Below, one piece after another: positions 58,637 through 64,000 of a stretch of 64,000 bases of DNA; the first letter of the stretch is position 1, and every line of letters begins with the position of its first letter. The notes under the pieces were generated by a model. It searched no databases, was not told where the DNA came from, and saw nothing but the letters and a program-made list of their open reading frames with translations. This DNA is from Planctomycetota bacterium (GTDB lineage: Bacteria > Planctomycetota > UBA1135 > GCA-002686595). The stretch covers positions 4,888-68,887 of the forward strand of contig NZBA01000005.1 of the NCBI GenBank assembly GCA_002686265.1, given 5' to 3'. A program made the translations under genes and the position numbers.

Positions 58637-60565
58637 CTAGCAGTCCGGTTGGCCGGGGACGCGGCCGCTGAGCGGCCCGAGGCGCTTGAGCTCGCACTCT
58701 CGCCGCAGGAGCTTCTTCAGGCGGTTGGCGTGTTCGGCGAAGTGGGGGTTGAGGATCAGGTTGCGCAGCTCCATGGGATCCTCAGTCAGGTCGTACATCT
58801 CGTACTCATCCGCGAGCGGCCCCAGCTTGACGTGGTGGATCGCCTCGGAGCTGTGCGAGCCCTCGATCTCGGGCGGGTCATCGACCTCCAACCTCACGTC
58901 TCGGCGGGGGTGCGGCGGACAGTGTTCGTCCTCGGGGTGGGTCCAAAACCGCGGGTTGTCGAAGTAGCGCGAGAACTTCCACAGGCGCAAGCCGTCGCCG
59001 AAGTCGGCCTCGACGATGACCGTCTCGATGTGTGAGGGCTGCACGATCCCGTCGTGCTCGACGCCGAGGAAATTGTGGCGATCAAGCCCCCGGCTGGGGT
59101 CGTCGTCGGTCATGAAGTAGATCGGGTCGCGCAACCCCGTCGGGTCGGTCTCGCCGCTCACGACGCCCGAGAGATCACGTCCCACGGGGAGCGCGGCGTC
59201 GCTCTGACCATGGGCCGTCCAGGGCAGCAGCTCCTCTGGCGTGAACCCCGCCATGCCGACCAGGGTCGGGAGCAGGTCGACGTGGCTCGTGACCGCGTCC
59301 ACCTGCCGTCCCTCGGTCCCGCCGGCCGGGCGGATCACCAGCGGCACGCGGATCGTCTCGTCGTAGGCCGTGTACCACTTCTGGTGCATGTGCCCGTGGG
59401 CGCCGAGCATCGTCCCATGGGAGGAGGTGAAGACCACGATCGTGTCATCGGCCGCGGGCGACTTCTCGAGCGTGTCCAGGACGCGCCCCATTTGGACATC
59501 GACGTTCTTGTGTAGCTGGTAGTACAGCTGGAAGTAGAACTCCTGGGCGTTGTCGGGGTGCAGGAAGTGCGCGTAAGCGTCGCGGAACGACCACTGCACC
59601 GAAGGCTTGGTCAACAGACGCTCACGGTTGGAATGACGGAACATCGGAGCGAACAGCTGCCGGGCCCCGGGCAAGTCGGGATCCACGTCGAAGTGAATCC
59701 CCGTGCTGCCCCCGTTGCGGCCGCGATCGAGCCAGTGACCGTAGAGCGCGATGTCTCCTGGGTTGACGAAGGAGCAGACGACGAGCCAAGGGCTCAGGTC
59801 CGGGTTGCCCGCCAACTGGTCGACCAAGGAGATCGTCTGGTCGGCGGACTTCACGTCCCGTCCGCACCAGCCGTCGGGAACCGAAGAGCCCGTGTCGAGC
59901 GGGCTCGAGGTGTGGGCGTCGGGACCGATCCAGCCGCGGAATCCGTTGCCGTGGAGGCGGTCCGCTTCGTTGTAGAGGGCACGCAGATCGGGATCCCCGA
60001 ATCCCTGTGCGTCGTAGCTCGTGATCGGCAGGTGCGTGCCGGGCGTGTAGAGGGTCGAGTTCGACGCACTCCAGCGTCCGCGGAAGAACGTCCGGTAGTC
60101 GGCGGAGCGGAAGTAGTCCCCGAACGTCGGGACCGTGTCGGGGTCGAGCCCGAACGCCGAGGGATCGAATGGGTCCTTCGCCGCGCCGATCGTCTGGCTG
60201 ACGCCGTGCAGGGAAGGGTAGTGACCGGTGTACAGGGATGTGCGGCTGGCCTCGGTCCCGACCGACGCGGCGTAGTGGCGGGTGAATTCCACGCCGCTCT
60301 CACGCAGGGCGTTCTGGACCGGCAAGTACGTCTGGCGCCAAGCCTGGAGGCCGGCCGCTTCGTAGACCGTCGGGAAGCGCATCTCGTCCACGAGAAAGAC
60401 GAGGATGTTGGGTGCCGCGTCCAGAGCCTGGTTCCCGCGCCGCCCCGCACCGACCGCGGCCCGCTGGGCGTCCCGCCCAACCACTCCCGCCAGGCCCGCC
60501 GCTGCAGTGCCCTGCAGGAACCGTCGCCGAGATGGCTGGCGCGGGCTCTCGTCTCTGGAGTTCAT
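58637..60565 (-). CDS. Tat-exported sulfatase-fold protein with Thr in the nucleophile position
   Basis: A 642-residue protein. ATG 60565 gives a Tat signal (SRRRFLQGTAAAGLAGVVG). The sulfatase fold is clear: PNILVFLVDEMRF, then GTEASRTSLYTGHYPSLHG, and later YDETIRVPLVIRP and SHVDLLPTLVGMAG. In active sulfatases the motif is C/S-x-P/A-S-R, and the Cys/Ser becomes formylglycine; here the residue is Thr104 (TEASR). The first metal pair is Asp60-Glu61 and the usual DHG metal motif reads SHG (TSSHGTMLGAHG). It may be a phosphodiesterase-like relative or a pseudoenzyme. ATG 60670 upstream would bury the Tat signal. Confidence 0.85.
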   Translation of the reverse strand: MNSRDESPRQPSRRRFLQGTAAAGLAGVVGRDAQRAAVGAGRRGNQALDAAPNILVFLVDEMRFPTVYEAAGLQAWRQTYLPVQNALRESGVEFTRHYAASVGTEASRTSLYTGHYPSLHGVSQTIGAAKDPFDPSAFGLDPDTVPTFGDYFRSADYRTFFRGRWSASNSTLYTPGTHLPITSYDAQGFGDPDLRALYNEADRLHGNGFRGWIGPDAHTSSPLDTGSSVPDGWCGRDVKSADQTISLVDQLAGNPDLSPWLVVCSFVNPGDIALYGHWLDRGRNGGSTGIHFDVDPDLPGARQLFAPMFRHSNRERLLTKPSVQWSFRDAYAHFLHPDNAQEFYFQLYYQLHKNVDVQMGRVLDTLEKSPAADDTIVVFTSSHGTMLGAHGHMHQKWYTAYDETIRVPLVIRPAGGTEGRQVDAVTSHVDLLPTLVGMAGFTPEELLPWTAHGQSDAALPVGRDLSGVVSGETDPTGLRDPIYFMTDDDPSRGLDRHNFLGVEHDGIVQPSHIETVIVEADFGDGLRLWKFSRYFDNPRFWTHPEDEHCPPHPRRDVRLEVDDPPEIEGSHSSEAIHHVKLGPLADEYEMYDLTEDPMELRNLILNPHFAEHANRLKKLLRRECELKRLGPLSGRVPGQPDC

Positions 60566-60874
60566 GGATCGGGCCCTGTGGCGCGCGGCGACCCGCTCGT
60601 GCAGGCACCACGACCCACGGGGGCGGACTCGATGCGAGGGGGCGCGGACGCGAGTACGTCCAAGCAACATCGAACCCCAATTCTGGGGAAATAGCTATAG
60701 GCGTTTCTAGAAAGCATGGACCAGAGCGCAAGAAAGGGCTTTGTTCGATGGCCCATCATTGATGCGCCATCCTAGACCTCTGCGTGCGGGAGCCGGTCCT
60801 CGTACTCGGCGCCTCGCTGAGGCCTCCTCAAGCCCAACTCGGCGACGGTCGACCTTCAGGATCGCGGCTGGCCG
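60566..60874. other. Divergent intergenic region
   Basis: About 310 bases. The 60660-60780 part is AT-rich for this genome and holds a CCCCA/TGGGG hairpin (60674-60687) and a 25-base near-perfect palindrome (60747-60771). It probably contains the sulfatase-gene promoter. Confidence 0.4.
60747..60771. promoter_or_regulatory. 25-base near-perfect palindrome
   Basis: Twelve-base arms (outer GATGGC/GCCATC, inner CATCA/TGATG) meet around a single T, with one mismatch. The size and symmetry fit a dimeric regulator operator upstream of the sulfatase-like gene; a transcript hairpin is the alternative. Confidence 0.4.
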
Positions 60875-61558
60875 ATGAAGATCCCGCGTCTCTTGTTCTC
60901 GCTCGCTCCCCTTCGAGTTGGGCTGCCGTTCTGCGTGGCGGTCGGCCTCACGTTCCTTTTCGGCGCGACCGTCCCCCTGGGGGCGCGCGGCGGCGCTCGG
61001 GTTCCCGACCCCGCAGCCCGTCATTCTCGGGGACGCTCGACGAGGACGCTTCCGTCACGCAGGTGGCCGCCAGCCGCTGCTCGTGCGCGAGCACGTCGGA
61101 GCGACACCCGGCGAGATGGACTTCGAGGAGGCGGTGGCGGAGGAGGCCGTCGATCGCCCCGTGATGGTCAAGGAGGCGGTCAAGGCCCACAAGGACTTCT
61201 TGGGCGCCGGTCCGACCAACACCAGCTACGGGGAAACCGTCCGCGAGCACCGTTGGAATCCGCTCACCTACTGGACACTCGTGGGGTTGGGAGCGGTCGC
61301 GGCCGCCCTGCTGTGCCCGATGCTCGTGCGCGCCGGCCTGGTCAGTCACATCAATGGGCTCGAAGCCGCCCCGTCCTTCTCGGCGAGTCCGAGCCGAATG
61401 CGGTGTGCGAGTCCTTCGCGGCTGCTCGCGAGGCGGGCCTCACCGGAATCCTGTCTTGGACCGATGCCCACCTCGGCGGTGCCTTCGACTTCTCCGCCGA
61501 TGAACGCGCCCTGTACCGCCGGATTGTCGAGTCCCTCCAGACCGACTTCCCGCGCTGA
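60875..61558 (+). pseudogene. Frameshifted or mosaic remnant gene
   Basis: Protein-like sequence moves between frames. ATG 60875 gives MKIPRLLFSLAPLRVGLPF and a hydrophobic segment (VAVGLTFLFGATVPLGA). From about 61010 the other frame reads sensibly: GEMDFEEAVAEEAVDRPVMVKEAVKAHKDFLGAG, NTSYGETVREHRWNPLTYW and a transmembrane stretch (LVGLGAVAAALLCPMLV). From about 61370 the first frame again looks coded (LLGESEPNAVCESFAAAREAGLTGILSWTDAHLGGAFDFSADE), like the end of a different, hydrolase-type protein. At least two frame changes are needed. I identify no family and treat it as a decayed or chimeric locus. Confidence 0.5.
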
Positions 61559-61747
61559 GTGCCCGCCGCCCGCGACCTCGGAGGATCCTCCGTCGCGTGC
61601 GGCCGCCGCTCTCGCGCCGTGGGATTGAGCAGCACCACGCATCCACGCGAGCCGTTCCCAAGGCGCCACGGGGCCCTTCGCGTGGTCGCGGGAGGTGGGA
61701 TCCTCTAGGCTGTCCAGCGGTCCACCATCTCTTTTTCGGAGCAAGCC

Positions 61748-62875
61748 ATGCACGGACTCGTTCTCTCGCTCGCGGCCTCCGCGGTCACCGTCCTACCGAT
61801 CCAAGACGCTCAACCCCCGCCGCCGACTCCTTCGCAAGAGGCGGTCGAGCGCCTCGAGAAGCTCGATCTCGCGATCGAGGACTACGAGCACGAGTGGCAG
61901 GAGGAACAGGCGAAGCTGCGCGAGAAGTACGCCGCGGACCTGGAGCGGGTCACGGATGAGGGGTGTGAGGTCTCGATGTCCGCGATGGCGATGTCCCCCG
62001 ACTACTCGCCCTTCATCGCGACGCTCTCGGAGTGGGTCGAGGGGAGCGAGGGCGAGGACCAGGCGCTCTACCTGACGCGGATCTGCAGGCTCGCCACGTA
62101 TGGAGATGGCGTCGAGGGACGCGATGCGCTCGAGCGCCTGCTCGTCTCCCACGCCAAGAGCCCCACGTGGGCCCGGCTCGGACAGATGCTGCCGTTCCTC
62201 GAGGCTCGCTTCGGCAAGGAGCTCGAAGGCGGCGTCGTCGCCCGGCTCACGGCCAACCCCAGCCCCGACGTGCGCGGCTGGGTTGCGTTGACCTTGCACA
62301 GGAAGACCATCGAGAGCGCCGAGCGTGACTCGAAGGAGTACGCAGCGGCGCGCGAGGCCGTTACGGCGGCGGCGCGCGGCGCGACGGACGAGGGGCTGCG
62401 CGATGAACTGAAGGGCCTGATCGAGGTTCGCGAGAAGTTCGGCGTGGGCCTCATCGCTCCCGACATCGAGGGCGTCGATCTCGACGGCGCCGCGTTCCGG
62501 CTTTCCGATTACAAGGGTCAGATCCTCTTCGTGGACTTCTGGGGAGACTGGTGAGGTCCCTGCCGGGCCTTGTACCCCCACGAGCGGTCGCTCGTGGACG
62601 AGATGAAAGGCGAGCCCTTCGCACTGATCGGCGTGAACAGCGACGACCTCAAACGCGCGCAAGAGGCGGTCGAGGAGAACGAGCTCAACTGGCGCAACTT
62701 CCAGAACTCGCCCGAGGGAGCCGAGAGCTCCATCTCCGACGCCTGGCGCGTACGCGGTTGGCCGACGATCGTCGTCATCGACGGGAGTTTCACGATCCGC
62801 TACCGCGGCCACGACGGCCACGAGGCGACGAAGATCGCCAAGGAGCTTGTCGCGAAGCTGAAGGCGGGCAAGTAG
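61748..62875 (+). CDS. Thioredoxin/TlpA-like selenoprotein with UGA-encoded Sec
   Basis: Read through one in-frame TGA (62552-62554), this is a single 375-residue protein. An N-terminal signal-like segment (MHGLVLSLAASAVTVLP) precedes a charged coiled coil (about 28-70) and a helical, HEAT-like domain. Residues about 235-372 are a TlpA/thioredoxin fold: APDIEGVDLDGAAFRLSDYKGQILFVDFWGDW, then Sec269-Gly-Pro-Cys272, RALYPHERSLV, and cis-Pro motif VRGWPTIVVID. The TGA sits exactly where Cys of CGPC belongs, and both flanks stay in one frame. A hairpin suited to a bacterial SECIS follows. ATG 61748 follows GGAG. Alternative: a nonsense mutation of a Cys codon. Confidence 0.75.
62578..62597 (+). 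promoter_or_regulatory. Candidate bacterial SECIS hairpin
   Basis: CCACGAGC and GCTCGTGG form a perfect 8-base stem with a GGTC loop. The loop starts 31 bases after the TGA at 62552-62554, inside the 16-37 range described for bacterial SECIS elements, and has G in the first two loop positions. The loop resembles the GGUCU apical loop of E. coli fdhF. Confidence 0.65.
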
Positions 62876-62884
62876 GGGCGGAGG

Positions 62885-62899
62885 GCGCGCCGCGCGCTG
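62885..62899. repeat. GC hairpin element shared with 56171-56185
   Basis: GCGCGCCGCGCGCTG occurs identically here and at 56171-56185, each time within about 12 bases after a stop codon. It can form GCGCG/CGCGC with a CCG loop. A terminator role is possible but unproven. Confidence 0.25.
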
Positions 62900-62915
62900 G
62901 CCCCCGACCCCTCTG

Positions 62916-64000
62916 ATGGCAAGAACGTCCGCCGAGACCGGCGAGGCGAGCGATCGGGCGCACTCCGTGCCCCCCGGCGTCGGCCGTGCGCCGCAGTCGC
63001 CACCCGAGCCCGCCGCCTGCGCGCCGCGCGTCGGTGGGCTCGACCTGGCGCGCTGCCTGGCGATCTTCGGCATGGTCTACGTCAACTTCGAGGTCGTGCT
63101 GGCGGCCGGCGAGCGCGAGCCGCGCTGGCTCGGCGTCCTGGCCGCGTGCACCGAGGGCCGCGCAGCGGCGACCTTCGTCGTACTCGCCGGCATCGGCCTC
63201 GTGCTCCTCGATCGCCGCGCGGTGATCGCCAGGCGAGCCCTGTTCCTGCTGCTACTCGGCTTCGCCTGGCAACTCGTCTGGCCCGGCGACATCCTGCACT
63301 ACTACGCCTTCTACCTTGCCGTCGGCGCACTGTCCCTGCGGCTTCGGGCGGGCGGTCTTTGGTGTCTCGCAGCACTGTCCATCGCCGCCTTCGGCGTGCT
63401 CTTCGGGTGTCTCGACTACGGCGCAGGCTGGCACTGGGAGACCCTCTCCTACCCTGAGTTCTGGACGCCGGCCGGCCAGCTACACAACCTCCTCTTCAAC
63501 GGCTGGCACCCGCTGTTTCCCTGGCTCGCATTCCTCTTCGCAGGCATGGCTCTGGGCCGCTGGGGTCTGTGGGAGGTCCGCAATCGGCGCACGGCCCTGG
63601 CGCTCTCGGCGGTCATCTTCCTCGCGGCCCACTTCCTCTCTCAGGCCCTGGCCGCCCTCCCCGATGAGCGGCCCCTCGAGGAGCGGATCGGCGAGTGGTA
63701 CCGCGCGCCCGAGGCCTTCTGGTCGGTGAGCTCCCTGCCTCCGGGACCGCTGTACATGCTCTCCGCGGGCGCGAGCGCGGTCTTCGTGATCGCTCTGTGC
63801 CTCGAGGCTTGCGCCCGCCCCTCCTTCGAGCGCCGCACCCGGCAGTTGAGCCGCGCCGGCCGCTACGCGCTCTCGTTCTACATTGCCCACGTGCTGTTCC
63901 TCTACTTCGGGGTGATCGTCGTGACCTCCGTGCTCGACGTGGGAGGAAGCGGTCCTGGGGAGCCTCTCGAGTGGGCCGCCGGCGGCACGGCGGTCTTCTG
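62916..64000 (+). CDS. DUF418/HGSNAT-like membrane protein, 5' part
   Basis: An open frame starts at ATG 62916 (MARTSAETGEAS) and runs off the window without a stop, giving 361 residues. After a polar leader, VGGLDLARCLAIFGMVYVNFEVV matches the DUF418/DUF1624 opening (LD..R..AI.G....N). Several transmembrane helices follow: LFLLLLGFAWQLVW, ILHYYAFYLAVGAL, WHPLFPWLAFLFAGMALGRWG, and AGRYALSFYIAHVLFLYFGVIVV near the end. DUF418 proteins and heparan-glucosaminide acetyltransferase relatives are membrane acyltransferase-like proteins, mostly uncharacterised. It lies about 40 bases after the selenoprotein gene and could be cotranscribed. Confidence 0.8.
   Translation, partial: MARTSAETGEASDRAHSVPPGVGRAPQSPPEPAACAPRVGGLDLARCLAIFGMVYVNFEVVLAAGEREPRWLGVLAACTEGRAAATFVVLAGIGLVLLDRRAVIARRALFLLLLGFAWQLVWPGDILHYYAFYLAVGALSLRLRAGGLWCLAALSIAAFGVLFGCLDYGAGWHWETLSYPEFWTPAGQLHNLLFNGWHPLFPWLAFLFAGMALGRWGLWEVRNRRTALALSAVIFLAAHFLSQALAALPDERPLEERIGEWYRAPEAFWSVSSLPPGPLYMLSAGASAVFVIALCLEACARPSFERRTRQLSRAGRYALSFYIAHVLFLYFGVIVVTSVLDVGGSGPGEPLEWAAGGTAVF

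Noticed and set aside
60875-61558. Programmed frameshifting or selenocysteine in the remnant gene
   Set aside because: The segments in different frames do not resemble one protein, and no in-frame TGA replaces a recognisable Cys. No slippery site was seen at the switches.
1-64000. tRNA, rRNA, CRISPR, IS or prophage features
   Set aside because: No cloverleaf-like stretch, conserved rRNA sequence, regular spaced repeats, transposase or integrase was recognised on reading. A tRNAscan or Infernal run was not possible.

Overview
The window is very GC-rich, densely coded DNA from a bacterial chromosome. There are no rRNA, tRNA, phage, IS or CRISPR features. The gene content suggests Planctomycetota, probably an uncultured marine lineage: a PqaA-type secreted hydrolase, a DUF5690 transporter, a Ser/Thr kinase with a C-terminal membrane anchor, an exported arylsulfotransferase-like protein with a Cys-rich C-terminal module of a type I associate with planctomycete secreted proteins, a Tat-exported sulfatase-fold protein and a TlpA-like redox protein. 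That assignment is inference from gene content.

Layout. 1-8878 is mixed: the tail of a BNR-repeat secreted protein, a decayed adenylation-carrier-thioesterase gene, the DUF5690 transporter, a PqaA-like hydrolase, a membrane protein coupled to a Ser/Thr kinase, and a CBS-domain protein. 8862-24068 (minus strand) is one 14-gene respiratory complex I operon in permuted order: J-K-(extra MrpD-like)-small membrane protein-L-M-N-A-B-C-D-EF-G-H-I, with NuoE and NuoF fused. 24313-26757 holds a rearranged surface-protein remnant and the arylsulfotransferase-like protein. 26899-34157 is a phosphate regulon: phoB-phoR, a PHO-box promoter, then pstS-phoU(fusion)-pstC-pstA-pstB1-pstB2. 34164-51301 is an exopolysaccharide/envelope glycan cluster: glycosyltransferases, a Wzx-type flippase, a GT-C-like membrane protein, a radical SAM/SPASM enzyme, a phosphodiesterase, an initiating sugar transferase, Wza- and Wzc-like export proteins and a GDP-mannose 3,5-epimerase-like enzyme. 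51719-56168 is a tightly coupled lipid or fatty-acyl operon (esterase, two DUF4442 hotdog proteins, nitronate-monooxygenase-like, saccharopine-dehydrogenase-like). 56189-60565 holds a secreted glycoside-hydrolase-like protein and an unusual sulfatase homologue. 60875-64000 holds a decayed gene, a probable selenoprotein and a partial DUF418-type membrane protein.

Three observations stand out. (1) The thioredoxin-like gene at 61748-62875 is interrupted by one in-frame TGA exactly where the first Cys of the CxxC active site belongs. It is followed 31 nt later by an 8-bp hairpin with a GGTC loop, a good bacterial SECIS candidate, so this is probably a UGPC selenoprotein that ordinary gene calling splits in two. 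(2) The two PstB ATPases carry complementary lesions: PstB1 keeps LSGGQ but lacks the Q-loop Gln and switch His, and PstB2 keeps those but lacks LSGGQ. This predicts an obligate heterodimer with one working ATP site, in place of the usual PstB homodimer. (3) PhoU is fused to an ArsC/low-molecular-weight-phosphatase domain whose catalytic Cys and Arg are both gone. Several other proteins also look like pseudoenzymes (Wzc-like without Walker A Lys, sulfatase with Thr for Cys), and three loci are visibly decayed or rearranged.
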